A stretch of 64,000 nucleotides of DNA from Saccharopolyspora phatthalungensis (lineage in GTDB: Bacteria; Actinomycetota; Actinomycetes; Mycobacteriales; Pseudonocardiaceae): the NCBI RefSeq assembly GCF_014203395.1, contig NZ_JACHIW010000001.1, positions 5,377,501 through 5,441,500 of the forward strand, read 5' to 3'. This document shows, piece by piece, positions 55,116 through 64,000 of the stretch. The notes under the pieces are model-generated. The model made no database searches. It saw only the letters and a list, made by a program, of their open reading frames with translations, and was not told where the DNA came from. Every line of letters starts with the position of its first letter. Within the stretch, counting starts at the first letter, position 1. Position numbers and translations under genes: made by a program.

Positions 55116-55913
55116 TCAAGACGGCGTGATCAGGCCGTAATGGCCGTCGTAACGTCGGTACAACACGGCAGCCCGTCCGCGCTCCCCGTCGAGGTAGAAC
55201 AGGAAGGGCAAGTTCACCGCAGCCATCCGGTCGACGGCTTCAGTCGTGGTCAGCACCGGTGCAGGTTGGTCGCTGACGGTGACCGTGAGGGTGTGCGGTG
55301 CCAGGTCGTCAGGGTGCGGTTCGAGCTGGGCGAGGCGGTAACCGGTCGGCCCGGCCCGGTACAGGACGCTGTCCTGACCGGTGCCGCGTTCGGTGAACAG
55401 GTGGAAGTCGAAGTCCAGGCACGCCATGTCGAACGCGGCTTCGTCGAGGTCGCAGTCCCCGAGCTCGAAGGACTTGTGCCGGATGATCTTCCGTTCTCCG
55501 GCGGGGCGGGGGAAATAGGGCGGGCGGTGCGTGGGCACGTCGCCGTGGCGCCACTCGTGAGGGAGCCCGGAAACTCGCCGTCCACGTCCGGTCTCCGAGT
55601 ACCGGGCGAGCCGTTCGAGGCGCTGTTGCAGTCGATCGTGCAGGAGGTCGACTGCTTCTTCTACCGTCGATGCGGAGACCTGGGCGCGGACGAGCCGTCC
55701 GTTGAGGTCGAGGTTGGCCTGGGCGGTGACGGGGTGGGCGACGGCCGGGTCTCCGTGCCGGAGCACGCGGACCCGAGCGTGGAGCACGGGTTCGTGGGCG
55801 AAGCGGAGAACCGATCGGATCCGCTTCTCGACGTACTTGGCGACACCTGGGGTGGGAATCGCGGTGATCTGGGTGTCGATCTGAACGTGCTCTCGTGCTG
55901 CGGACCAGGGCAT
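55116..55913 (-). CDS. HPF-type ribosome hibernation factor (Rv0079-like)
   Basis: A 265-residue protein similar to Rv0079 (dormancy-associated translation inhibitor), a DosR-regulon member. The first 105 residues are an S30AE-like domain (HVQIDTQITAIPTPGVAKYV and VTAQANLDLNGRLVRAQVSA); the C-terminal part from about 175 has ACLDFDFHLFTERGTGQDSV, VLYRAGPTGYRLAQ and AVDRMAAVNLPFLFYLDGER ending in YDGHYGLITPS. GGAGGT is 5 bases before the ATG. It should bind idle ribosomes and block translation. With the Rv1738-like protein it makes two translation-arrest candidates 2 kb apart. Confidence 0.88.
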   Translation of the reverse strand: MPWSAAREHVQIDTQITAIPTPGVAKYVEKRIRSVLRFAHEPVLHARVRVLRHGDPAVAHPVTAQANLDLNGRLVRAQVSASTVEEAVDLLHDRLQQRLERLARYSETGRGRRVSGLPHEWRHGDVPTHRPPYFPRPAGERKIIRHKSFELGDCDLDEAAFDMACLDFDFHLFTERGTGQDSVLYRAGPTGYRLAQLEPHPDDLAPHTLTVTVSDQPAPVLTTTEAVDRMAAVNLPFLFYLDGERGRAAVLYRRYDGHYGLITPS

Positions 55914-56009
55914 GGCGACCTCCGACACCAAGCGCAGTTGTTCCTCGAGTACCCATGGACCTCGGCAGCGCAACAGTGCGCGCCGTGCAGCCGTAGCTGA
56001 TCAGGAATC

Positions 56010-56370
56010 GGTATCGGGGCGTTGGACGGCTGTTGATCCAGGAATTCCTGTGTCTGGCGCAGCGCGGCAACGCACTGCGCGCTGCGCGGCAGTCACCGCG
56101 GCGATCCCGACTGTGGCGGCTACCAAGGCAGGGGCGTCGTTGACCCCGTCGCCGACCATGATGGTGGTCGCTGTTTCGCTCTCAACTCGGACGCAGGCCA
56201 CCTTTCCTGCCGGTGTCTGCTCAGCATGCACCCAGTCCAGCCCCAACACGGTGGCGACTCACGGGCGGGTTCGGCGCGGTCGCCGGTGAACATGACCAGC
56301 CGGCGCAAGCCCGCTTTCCGCAGCCGTCTGAGAGTTCTGGGTGCGTCGCTACGCAGCGCCGCTCCCGTTA
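56010..56370 (-). pseudogene. Remnant of a heavy-metal P-type ATPase
   Basis: Broken frames retain RTLRRLRKAGLRRLVMFTGD and [20 protein letters not shown], the hinge and conserved GDGxNDxP of P1B-type ATPases, with a frameshift between them. Phosphorylation and metal-binding parts are absent. It lies between the HPF gene and a SHOCT gene and is dead. The rest of 55914-56583 has no gene beyond a box at 56504. Confidence 0.75.
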
Positions 56371-56503
56371 CGGACCCTCATTTGGATGTTGGCCGCTCTG
56401 CAGGGAACGTCCACTGACCCGAATCATGAGCGACTACGTGACCTTAACCGACCAGGTGCCCGGACAGCCTCATCGGCCGACCCGCGGGGTGTACGGCAGG
56501 TGG

Positions 56504-56518
56504 AGGGCCAACGGCCCT
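56504..56518. promoter_or_regulatory. Palindrome related to the DevR-like box
   Basis: AGGGCCAACGGCCCT has the exact arms AGGGCC and GGCCCT of the recurrent box but a 3-base instead of 4-base centre. It lies 66 bases before the SHOCT gene. The altered spacing makes DevR binding less sure. Confidence 0.4.
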
Positions 56519-56583
56519 AGCACCGCGGCATGCTGCCTCGGAATCTCGGTGGCGGAAACGTTGATCCGAGGTGGGTGTTCGCG

Positions 56584-56835
56584 ATGATGTACGGGTGGGA
56601 CGGTGGAATGTTCTGGATGACGCTGATGCCGTTGGTGTGGATTGTGCTGATCGGACTCATTGTCTGGGCTGCCGTCACGCTTACCCGGGGAGGTTCCCGT
56701 CGGTATCACGATCAGGGTCGCGGTGAGACTCCTGAAGAGATTCTCGATCGGCGCTTCGCTAGCGGTGAGCTCGACGCGGACGACTATCAGAAAGCACGGG
56801 CAACCTTGGCCGAACAGCGTCGGGGGTCGCGATGA
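56584..56835 (+). CDS. Small SHOCT-domain membrane protein (copy 2)
   Basis: An 83-residue protein with one transmembrane helix (MTLMPLVWIVLIGLIVWAAV) and a SHOCT tail, TPEEILDRRFASGELDADDY. It resembles the protein at 39325 in layout. GAGGTGG precedes the ATG. It overlaps the next gene by ATGA. Confidence 0.8.
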   Translation: MMYGWDGGMFWMTLMPLVWIVLIGLIVWAAVTLTRGGSRRYHDQGRGETPEEILDRRFASGELDADDYQKARATLAEQRRGSR

Positions 56836-57521
56836 CCGCGGCGCGGAGCCGATGGGTGCCGTGGACCGTCCTGATCGTGGCGGTCGTGGCCCTGATCGCT
56901 TCGATCATGGTGATGGTGGGCGGGGTGTCGTCCTGGATGGGCGGCCCTGCTCCGACGACACCGGGGCCGTATGGGATGCCGATGATGCCTGGGCAGGGCG
57001 GGATGATGCCCGGCACACCCGGCACGGGACCGGTGGGCGATCTCACCGAGGCGGGCCGTGCCGCCCAACGATTCGCGGACGAGCGCGGGCTGCACACGGG
57101 CGAGGTTATGCGCTTCAGCAACGGCTACTACGCCGAAGTGCTTGATCCAGGTGGTAACGGTGCCACCGAAGTCCTCATAGACCCCGGCAGCGGCAGCGTG
57201 CAGCTGGAGTGGGGCCCGGCGATGATGTGGAACACCACCTACGGAATGATGCCGTCCCGCCCGCAAACCGGTGCCACACTCGTCGGGCCCGCGGAGGCCA
57301 CTCGGATCGCCGACCAATGGCTGCAGCAGAGCGGCACCGGGTTGCATGCCGCTGAGCCGACCGCCTTCCCCGGCTACTACACGCTGCACTCCCTACGCGA
57401 CGACAAGATCGTCGGGATGCTGTCGGTGAACGCTGCGACGGGCGACGTCTGGTACCACACCTGGCACGGTCAGTTCATCCAGATGCAGGAGACTCCACAC
57501 GGGGCCGAGACACCACGGTAA
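56832..57521 (+). CDS. Membrane-anchored Met-rich protein, PepSY-like
   Basis: A 229-residue protein: an N-terminal helix (VPWTVLIVAVVALIASIMVM), a Met/Gly/Pro-rich linker (PYGMPMMPGQGGMMPGTPG), then two similar alpha/beta units around RAAQRFADERGLHTGEVMRF and EATRIADQWLQQSGTGLHAA, each followed by a beta hairpin, as in PepSY domains. It faces outward if the helix is a signal anchor. Met-rich linkers often bind copper. It is coupled to the SHOCT gene. Confidence 0.65.
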   Translation: MTAARSRWVPWTVLIVAVVALIASIMVMVGGVSSWMGGPAPTTPGPYGMPMMPGQGGMMPGTPGTGPVGDLTEAGRAAQRFADERGLHTGEVMRFSNGYYAEVLDPGGNGATEVLIDPGSGSVQLEWGPAMMWNTTYGMMPSRPQTGATLVGPAEATRIADQWLQQSGTGLHAAEPTAFPGYYTLHSLRDDKIVGMLSVNAATGDVWYHTWHGQFIQMQETPHGAETPR

Positions 57522-57769
57522 GCGGTGGCTTGTCTTAATGATCTTTCGGATATAGGGCGAGTCGCTGTTTGACACAGAGAGGCGCCGTTCGCTACCCAGT
57601 CCCAGGTTGCGCACAGCTGATGTCTGGTGTCCTCGCTGTAACACGAAATCTCATGTTTGCAAAGCGCGCGCCGCCTACGGCCCGGGCCAAAGCGCGACCG
57701 GATGTGGTGGTGCGCATCCTCGGGGCCAGTCTCGTCCGGAGCAGTGAGACCCGTAGTCGTGCGGTGCCT

Positions 57770-58492
57770 TCAGCGTGTGGGGCGGCTGGGGTATTGCTGG
57801 CGTGGGTGGGTGCTGGAGCGGCTGCGGTAGACGATGTAGGGGCGGAACAGGTAGCCGATGGGGGCGGTGAAGGCGTGGACGAGCCGGGTGAAGGGGAAGA
57901 TCGCGAACAGCAGCATTCCGATCAGTGTGTGGAGTTGGAAGGGCAGTGGTGCTTGCGCCATGAGTTCGCCGCGGGGTTGCAGGATGAAGATGCTCCGGAA
58001 CCAGGGTGAGACGGTGGCGCGGTAGTTGTAGCCATCGCCGATGGCGCCTGCCAGCAGTGTGGTGAGGAGTCCGAGCACGATTGCGCCGACGAGGACCAGG
58101 TACATGGCTTTGTCGTTGACGGTGGTCGCGGAGAACACCGGTCCGGTGGTGCGGCGACGATAGATCAGCAGTGCCACGCCGAGTAGGGTGGCGACCCCTG
58201 CGATGGCGCCGAGTCCGACGGCGAGCACGTGGTAGAGGGTTTCGTTGACGCCGATGGCCGCGGTCCAGGACTCAGGGATGATCAGTCCGATGACATGGCC
58301 GACGATGACGACCAGAAGTCCGTAGTGGAACATCGGGCTGCCGATGCGCAGCAGCCGGCTTTCGTAGAGCTGTGAGGAGCGGGTGGTCCAGCCGAACTTG
58401 TCGTAGCGGTAGCGCCAGATGGTTCCGAGGATCAGGATGGCGATCGTCACGTACGGCGCTACGACCCACAGCAGGAGGTCCCACGGTGTCAT
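57770..58492 (-). CDS. narI: Respiratory nitrate reductase gamma subunit NarI
   Basis: A 240-residue diheme cytochrome b with five hydrophobic segments that takes electrons from menaquinol. Heme-ligand histidines lie in MFHYGLLVVIVGHVIG and in the later LPFQLHTLIGML and TRLVHAFTAP segments. It starts within the stop of narJ (ATGA) and is the last gene of narGHJI. No T-run hairpin was found in the 248 bases after it. Confidence 0.92.
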   Translation of the reverse strand: MTPWDLLLWVVAPYVTIAILILGTIWRYRYDKFGWTTRSSQLYESRLLRIGSPMFHYGLLVVIVGHVIGLIIPESWTAAIGVNETLYHVLAVGLGAIAGVATLLGVALLIYRRRTTGPVFSATTVNDKAMYLVLVGAIVLGLLTTLLAGAIGDGYNYRATVSPWFRSIFILQPRGELMAQAPLPFQLHTLIGMLLFAIFPFTRLVHAFTAPIGYLFRPYIVYRSRSSTHPRQQYPSRPTR

Positions 58493-59124
58493 CGGCGTCC
58501 TCCGGTCTGATCGGCCCCAGCTCGGTAGGGCGTGATGCCGACGGTTTCGTGTGGTGGGCCGGTGGTTGCGATCTGGGCTGCGGCTCGCAGGGTGGTCTCG
58601 GTGGGTTCGGGCAGGGTTGCCAGCACCGCGTCCAGCGCGAGGACGTAGCGCGAGCCCTGTTCGCGTAGCGCGCTGGTGAGCAGGGTCAGGCCGGCGTGGT
58701 GTTGGAGCAGCAGCGCGGTTCCCACGGTCTGGTTCGTGGTGCCGGCGAATTCCAGCACCACGGTCAGGTGATCGGGGAGCTCCTCCTCTGCGGGTATCAC
58801 GCCGGCCTCGCGGTAGAGGCGCTTGACCTCCAGAATCGCCTGGCCGCGGTTGCGGGTGTCGCCGGTGGTCCAGTAGGTCAGGTAGAGGCTGCAGCGGCGC
58901 CGCATGTCGAAGGTGTCGACGTAGTGCTGCTGCGCGGCCAGCAGTGGTGTTTGCCGGAGGTCGTCGATCAGCTCCACCAGCGGTGTCCCGGTCGGGGCGG
59001 TGAGGCAGACCGCCGCGGTGCGCAGAGTGGGCAGCATGGCGGACAGTTCCGTGTCCGGATAGGACAGCAGGAATGCTGCGATGCGATGGGTCATCGCACG
59101 GTTGAGGTCGAAGCGCTGGGTCAC
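58489..59124 (-). CDS. narJ: Nitrate reductase chaperone NarJ
   Basis: A 211-residue protein of the NarJ/TorD family, which guides molybdenum-cofactor insertion into NarG and membrane attachment. FDMRRRCSLYLTYWTTGDTR and the surrounding helices are typical. The GTG start overlaps the narH stop (GTGA), and its stop overlaps the narI start. Confidence 0.92.
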   Translation of the reverse strand: MTQRFDLNRAMTHRIAAFLLSYPDTELSAMLPTLRTAAVCLTAPTGTPLVELIDDLRQTPLLAAQQHYVDTFDMRRRCSLYLTYWTTGDTRNRGQAILEVKRLYREAGVIPAEEELPDHLTVVLEFAGTTNQTVGTALLLQHHAGLTLLTSALREQGSRYVLALDAVLATLPEPTETTLRAAAQIATTGPPHETVGITPYRAGADQTGGRR

Positions 59125-60788
59125 GGTGATCCTTCCTCCGGATGGTCCCGGTGGTTTTCCGGGAACAGACCCGGCGGTGTGCCGCGGCCGTCCCAGTTGA
59201 GAAGGTTGACGCGCGGGGTGCCGTCGGGTCCGGTGAAGTAGCCGGAGCTCTGGCGGTGTTGAAGGGCGTGGAAGGTTTCCACCGACGCTGGGACGGGGCT
59301 GCCGGAGGCTTCGCCGAGCGGCCCGGATTCGTACATGCCGGGGCCGCCTTCGTAGTCCAGGGAGCAGGCGAGTTCGTCGAGTTGCTCGGTCATTTCGGTG
59401 TGCGCGTGGGGAATGACGTAGCGCTCCTCGTACTTGGCCAGCGCCAGCAGCCGGTACATCCGCTCCATCGCCTCGGCGTCCATGCCCACGGCTTGGGGAA
59501 TCGATGGATCGGCTGGTCGGCCCAGGTTGAGGTCGCGCATGTAGGAGCGCATCGCACCGAGCTTGCGCAGCGCCGCGGTGACGGGTTCGGTGTCCCCGGC
59601 GGTGAACAGTTCGGCCAGGTACTCGACGGGGATGCGCAGGCTGTCGATGGCGCCGAAGAGATTGCCTATGTCTTCGCCGTCATGACCGGTGCCGGCGAGG
59701 GTGTCGACCACGGGCGACAGTGGCGGTACATACCAGACCATCGGCAATGTGCGGAATTCCGGGTGCAATGGCAGCGCTATCCGGTATTCCTTGACCAGGG
59801 CGTGGATCGGGGAGTGTTGTGCCGCCTCAATCCAGTCCTCCGGGATCCCGGCCCGTCGCGCCCCGGCGATCACGTCCGGGTCGTGGGGATCGAGCAGGAC
59901 GTCGAGTTGGGCTGGGTAGAGATCGTGCTCGTCGGGCACGGAGGCGGCGGCGAGGACGCGGTCGGCGTCGTAGAGGACGACGCCGAGGTAGCGCAGCCGT
60001 CCGACGCAGGTTTCCGAGCACACCGTGGGCTGGCCGACCTCCATCCGCGGGTAGCACAGGGTGCACTTCTCGGCTTTTCCGGTGCGGTGGTTGAAGTAGA
60101 CCTTCTTGTACGGGCAGCCGGTGACGCACATCCGCCAGCCTCGGCAGCGATCCTGGTCGACCAGCACGATGCCGTCTTCGGTGCGTTTGTACAGCGCCCC
60201 GGACGGGCAACTGGCCACACAGGACGGATTGAGGCAGTGCTCGCAGATCCGCGGCAGATAGAACATGAACGTTTGCTCGAAGGAGAGCCTGACCTCCTCG
60301 GAGACCTTCTTGAGTACCGGGTCCTCGGGGATGAGCTCGGGGCCGCCGGCCAGGCTGTCGTCCCAGTTGGCGCTCCACGAGATCTTCATCGGCTCGCCGG
60401 AGATCAGCGACCGGGGCCGGGCGACCGGGGTGTGGTCGCTCGCAGGCGCGGAGATCAGGTGGTCGTAGTCGTAGGTCCACGGCTCGTAGTAGTGCTGAAT
60501 CGACGGCATCTTGGGGTTGGCGAACAACGACAGCAGCCGCTTGAACCGTCCGCCGCCGCGCAGCGTCAGCCGCCCTCGCCGGTTGAGCCGCCACCCGCCG
60601 CGCCAGGCGTCCTGGTCTTCGTAGGTGCGGGGATAGCCCTGGCCGGGGCGGGTCTCGACGTTGTTGAACCACACGTATTCGACACCGGGCCGGTTGGTCC
60701 AGGTTTGTTTGCAGGTGACCGAGCAGGTGTGGCGACCGATGCACTTGTCCAGGTTCATCACCATCGCCAGCTGCGCCATGACGCGCAT
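59121..60788 (-). CDS. narH: Nitrate reductase beta subunit NarH
   Basis: A 555-residue iron-sulfur subunit that passes electrons from NarI to NarG. Cluster motifs: CIGRHTCSVTCKQTW, CEHCLNPSCVASCPSGA, CRGWRMCVTGCPYKK with Trp in the second position as in the [3Fe-4S] site, and CTLCYPR with CSETCVGRLR. The ATG shares a base with the narG stop. ATG at 60779 is an alternative. A long upstream extension of the frame is narG shadow and was rejected. Confidence 0.93.
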   Translation of the reverse strand: MRVMAQLAMVMNLDKCIGRHTCSVTCKQTWTNRPGVEYVWFNNVETRPGQGYPRTYEDQDAWRGGWRLNRRGRLTLRGGGRFKRLLSLFANPKMPSIQHYYEPWTYDYDHLISAPASDHTPVARPRSLISGEPMKISWSANWDDSLAGGPELIPEDPVLKKVSEEVRLSFEQTFMFYLPRICEHCLNPSCVASCPSGALYKRTEDGIVLVDQDRCRGWRMCVTGCPYKKVYFNHRTGKAEKCTLCYPRMEVGQPTVCSETCVGRLRYLGVVLYDADRVLAAASVPDEHDLYPAQLDVLLDPHDPDVIAGARRAGIPEDWIEAAQHSPIHALVKEYRIALPLHPEFRTLPMVWYVPPLSPVVDTLAGTGHDGEDIGNLFGAIDSLRIPVEYLAELFTAGDTEPVTAALRKLGAMRSYMRDLNLGRPADPSIPQAVGMDAEAMERMYRLLALAKYEERYVIPHAHTEMTEQLDELACSLDYEGGPGMYESGPLGEASGSPVPASVETFHALQHRQSSGYFTGPDGTPRVNLLNWDGRGTPPGLFPENHRDHPEEGSP

Positions 60789-63700
60789 CAGTACTCGACC
60801 TCCTGGCTGCGGCGGCGGATCACGGTGATCTCGTCCCGCTGGTTGCCGGTGGGACCCAGGTAGTTGAAGGCGAACGACAGTTGCGCATAGCCACCGATGA
60901 GGTGGGTGGGCTTGATCAGCAGCCGGGTGAGCGCGTTGTGAATTCCGCCGCGCAGCCCGGAGATCTCGGATCTGGGCACGTCGATCACGCGGTCCTTCGC
61001 GTGGTACATGTAGACGGTTCCCGCGGGGATGCGGTGGGAGATGCAGGCGCGGGCGACGACGACACCGTTGCGGTTGACCGCCTCGACCCATTCGTTGTCG
61101 CGTGCCTCGATACGTTTCGCGTCGGCCGGGCTCATCCACAGGTCCGGGCCGCCTCGGGACAGCGACAGCAGGAGCAGGTTGTCCTGGTACTCGGAGTGGA
61201 TCGACCACTTCGAGTGCGGTGTGAGGTAGCGGACGGTCACCCCTGTGGTCTCGTCTCCGAATATCCGCTGGAGGTCCAGCGGCGGCCGGTACACGGGCAG
61301 TGTCTCGCCGAGTTCGTGCATCCAGTCGTGGTCGAGGTAGAAGTGCTGCCGGCCGGTGAGGGTGTGCCAGGGCTTGAGCCGCTCGGTGTTGAGCACGAAC
61401 GCGGTGTAGCGGCGCCCGCCGTGCTCGCTGCCGCTCCACTCCGGTGAGGTGAGCACGGGAACCGGCCGGGCCTGGGTGTCGGCGAACGTGATGCGAGTGC
61501 CCTCGTGACCGGCGGCGAGGTCGGCCAGCTGCGTGCCGGTGCGCTTCTCCAGTTCCCGGAATCCGGCGGCCGAGATCCGCCCGTTCGTGGTGCCCGACAG
61601 CGCGAGGATCGCTTCGCAGGCATCCACATCCCGGGCCAGCGAGGGACGGCCCGCCGCGACACCGTCCCGAACCTCGCCGTTGATCCCGCGCAGGTAGTCG
61701 ACTTCCTTGTCCGGCACAACGGTCCAGCCTTTGGTGGTGACTCCGAGTGTGTCCACCAGGGGTCCCAGCGCGGCCATTTTCTCCGCTACAGCACCGTAGT
61801 CGCGTTCGACGACGATCAGTTTCGGCATGGTGACGCCGGGCTCCGGAGATACCTCGCCGTGGGCCCAGTCCCGCACCACCCCGCCCGGGGTGGCCATTTC
61901 GTCCGGGGTGTCGTGCAGTAGCGGTGCGGCGACGAGATCTTCACGCGTGCCCAGGTGTTTTCCGGCCAGTGCGGAGAACGTGCGGGCCAGGGTGTGGAAG
62001 GTGTCGAAGTCGCTGCGGGTTTGCCACGGGGGTGCGATCGCCGGAGTGAAGGCGTGCACGAACGGATGCATGTCCGTCGAAGACAGGTCGTGCTTTTCGT
62101 ACCAGGTCGCCGCCGGCAGCAGTACATCGCTGAACAATCCGGTACTGGTCATCCGGAAATCCAGCGACACCAGCAGATCGAGCTTGCCCTCGGGCGCCTG
62201 CGGGCGCCACGTGACGTCCCGGGGACGAAGTTCGGGCGGGACCTCCCCGGCACGCACGGCGGAGTCGGTTCCGAGGAGGTGCTTGAGGAAATACTCGTTG
62301 CCTTTCGCCGACGACCCCAGCAGGTTCGCCCGCCACACCGTGAGCACGCGCGGCCAGTTCTCCGGGGCATCCGGGTCCGTGCAGGCGAAACGCAGCCGCC
62401 CTGATCGCAGCTGCTCGGTCACGTACTGCGCGGGATCGTCTCCGGCGGCCCGTGCTTCGGCGGCGAGGTCGAGGGGGTTGCGGTTGAACGTGGGATAGGA
62501 GGGCATCCAGCCCAGCCGGGCGGACTTCGCGAGGCAGTCGGCCATCGACATGCCGTGCAACGTGCCCGGCCCCAGCGGGTGCATCAGTTCGTCGGCGCCC
62601 AGGGCGTCGTAGCGCCACTGATCGGTGGCCAGGTACCAGTAGGCGGTGCCGATCATCTGCCGTGGCGGCCGGGACCAGTCCGTGCCCCCTGCCAGGGTTG
62701 CCCAGCCGGTGACCGGGCGGCACTTCTCCTGGCCGACGTAGTGGGCCCAGCCACCGCCGTTGACTCCCTGGCAGCCGGTCAGGGTCACTAGCGCCAGGAA
62801 CGCGCGGTAGATGGTGTCGGAGTGGAACCAGTGATTGGTGCCCGCTCCCATGAGGATCATCGATCGCCCGCCCGATTCCTCCGCGTTGGCGGCGAATTCG
62901 CGGGCCACGCGGACGGCCGTGGCAGCGGGCACGCCGGTGATTTCTTCCTGCCAGGACGGAGTGTGCGGTTCCGGGTCGCCGAAGCCGGTGGGCCACCGGC
63001 CGGGCAGCCTGTCCCGGGCGACGCCGTAGTGGGCGAGAACGAGATCGAACACCGTCGTGACCAGCTGCCCTCCGACCCGGAGCGCAGGTACGCCGCGCCG
63101 CATCGTGTGGCTGCCGTCGTCGAAACGGGCGAGCAGTACCTCCACTGGTTCGGTGCCGGGGTGTTCCAGCAGGCTCAACCGGGGTGTGACTCCGCCGAGG
63201 TCGAGATTCCATTTCCCGGCATTGTCGGCACCGAACCGGAAACCGAGACTGCCACCCGGCACATGCGGGCGGCCTGTGGCCTCTTCGATCACAACGGTCT
63301 TGAACTTCTCCGGATCGCCCGGAGCAGGATCGAGATCGGCGGCGGTGAGGAACTTGTCCGCGGCAAAGCCGTCCCCGGTGTCGCGCAGTGTCACCAGAAA
63401 CGGAAGATCGGTGTAGCGGCGGCAGTAATCCAGGAATCGGGGAGTGGGCCGCCGCACGAAGAACTCGGTGAGGATCACGTGTCCCATGGCCATCGCCAGT
63501 GCCCCATCGGTTCCGGGGTGCGGGGCGATCCAGGTGTCGGCGAACTTGGTGCTGTCGGCGTAGTCCGGGGACACCACGACGACCTTCTGCCCCCGGTAAC
63601 GGGCCTCGGTCATGAAATGCGCGTCCGGCGTACGAGTAACGGGGACGTTGGACCCCCACATCACCAAGTACGAGGTGTTCCACCAGTCCGCGGACTCCGG

Positions 63701-64000
63701 CACATCGGTCTGGTCGCCGAACACCTGCGGGGAAGCCACCGGAAGGTCGGCGTACCAGTCGTAGAACGACAGCATGGTTCCGCCGATCAGCGAGATGAAC
63801 CGTGCTCCGGCGGCGTGCGAGACCATCGACATCGCCGGGATCGGGGAGAACCCGGCGATCCGGTCCGGTCCATGCCGCCGGATCGTGTGCACGTGGGCCG
63901 CGGCGATGAGTTCGGCAGCCTCATCCCAGCCGGCGCGCACCAACCCGCCCTTGCCACGCGCCCGCTGATAGCGGCGGCGAGCTGCTGGATCATCGACGAT
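60788..64000 (-). CDS. narG: Nitrate reductase alpha subunit NarG (5' truncated by the window)
   Basis: About 1070 C-terminal residues of the molybdenum subunit that reduces nitrate to nitrite; a full NarG has about 1230. The frame is open to the window edge (reads IVDDPAARRRYQRARGKGG before GLVRAGWDEAAELIAAAHV). Typical segments are GFSPIPAMSMVSHAAGARFI, SFYDWYADLP, TDVPESADWWNTSYLVMWGS and DWMHELGETLPVYRPPLD. The start codon, first Fe-S site and operon promoter are beyond the window. It leads narGHJI, with one-base overlaps downstream. Confidence 0.93.
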   Translation of the reverse strand: MVDDPAARRRYQRARGKGGLVRAGWDEAAELIAAAHVHTIRRHGPDRIAGFSPIPAMSMVSHAAGARFISLIGGTMLSFYDWYADLPVASPQVFGDQTDVPESADWWNTSYLVMWGSNVPVTRTPDAHFMTEARYRGQKVVVVSPDYADSTKFADTWIAPHPGTDGALAMAMGHVILTEFFVRRPTPRFLDYCRRYTDLPFLVTLRDTGDGFAADKFLTAADLDPAPGDPEKFKTVVIEEATGRPHVPGGSLGFRFGADNAGKWNLDLGGVTPRLSLLEHPGTEPVEVLLARFDDGSHTMRRGVPALRVGGQLVTTVFDLVLAHYGVARDRLPGRWPTGFGDPEPHTPSWQEEITGVPAATAVRVAREFAANAEESGGRSMILMGAGTNHWFHSDTIYRAFLALVTLTGCQGVNGGGWAHYVGQEKCRPVTGWATLAGGTDWSRPPRQMIGTAYWYLATDQWRYDALGADELMHPLGPGTLHGMSMADCLAKSARLGWMPSYPTFNRNPLDLAAEARAAGDDPAQYVTEQLRSGRLRFACTDPDAPENWPRVLTVWRANLLGSSAKGNEYFLKHLLGTDSAVRAGEVPPELRPRDVTWRPQAPEGKLDLLVSLDFRMTSTGLFSDVLLPAATWYEKHDLSSTDMHPFVHAFTPAIAPPWQTRSDFDTFHTLARTFSALAGKHLGTREDLVAAPLLHDTPDEMATPGGVVRDWAHGEVSPEPGVTMPKLIVVERDYGAVAEKMAALGPLVDTLGVTTKGWTVVPDKEVDYLRGINGEVRDGVAAGRPSLARDVDACEAILALSGTTNGRISAAGFRELEKRTGTQLADLAAGHEGTRITFADTQARPVPVLTSPEWSGSEHGGRRYTAFVLNTERLKPWHTLTGRQHFYLDHDWMHELGETLPVYRPPLDLQRIFGDETTGVTVRYLTPHSKWSIHSEYQDNLLLLSLSRGGPDLWMSPADAKRIEARDNEWVEAVNRNGVVVARACISHRIPAGTVYMYHAKDRVIDVPRSEISGLRGGIHNALTRLLIKPTHLIGGYAQLSFAFNYLGPTGNQRDEITVIRRRSQEVEY

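Noticed and set aside
57522..57769. A coding ORF in the gap between the PepSY-like gene and narI
   Set aside because: The 146-codon plus-strand ORF from 57569 is mostly narI shadow and has no ribosome-binding site or family resemblance.
60789..61439. Upstream extension of narH
   Set aside because: It lies wholly over narG in another frame; the narH start overlapping the narG stop fits conserved NarH length.

Overview
The window is high-GC actinobacterial DNA. Gene content (DevR/DevS-type regulators, Acg-family proteins, a Pup-like protein, HTH-DUF5753/DUF397 pairs, an EspR-like regulator) points to the order Pseudonocardiales or a close relative; I cannot name the species. No tRNA, rRNA or CRISPR array was seen.

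Left arm, about 1-12,400 (accessory). It begins inside an IS21-type element (partial IstB). Then come a coupled MinD-like/GGDEF pair, a five-gene locus (EspR-like HTH, small HTH-like protein, ImmA/IrrE peptidase, MAB_1171c-like membrane protein, amidohydrolase) closed by a perfect 24-bp-arm terminator, and an HTH-DUF5753/DUF397 pair with a paired operator. A gene-free stretch with five long hairpins, a few conserved hypotheticals, and a decayed zone with frameshifted ORFs and a permease pseudogene follow.

Right arm, about 12,400-64,000 (dormancy/hypoxia island). Homologues of much of the mycobacterial DosR regulon lie together: DevR and DevS with an intact heme histidine; ten universal stress proteins; four Acg-family proteins; CBS proteins; Rv1733c-, Rv1738- and Rv0079-like proteins; a CtpF-like ATPase; nicotinate phosphoribosyltransferase; ferritin; class V FBPase. 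Energy modules are an NAD-type formate dehydrogenase, an ADP-forming acyl-CoA synthetase fused to a GNAT domain, and narGHJI (narG runs off the window). A stray Pup gene ending in Gly-Gly-Glu sits in the island. An 18-bp palindrome (best copy TAGGGCCGATGGGCCCTA at 34180-34197) recurs in degenerate form before many of these genes and is the likely DevR box.

How it may work (inference): DevS senses O2/NO/CO or redox state and activates DevR, which switches on formate oxidation, nitrate respiration, ATP formation from acyl-CoA, NAD salvage and gluconeogenic FBPase, while HPF-like and Rv1738-like proteins idle ribosomes and USP, Acg and Pup proteins adjust stress physiology and protein turnover. 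Signs of decay or rearrangement: an IS inserted in the leader of the DUF305 gene with an 8-bp target duplication that duplicates the ribosome-binding site, an in-frame TGA in pncB, a ferritin lacking two ferroxidase ligands, and remnants of a permease and of a P-type ATPase.
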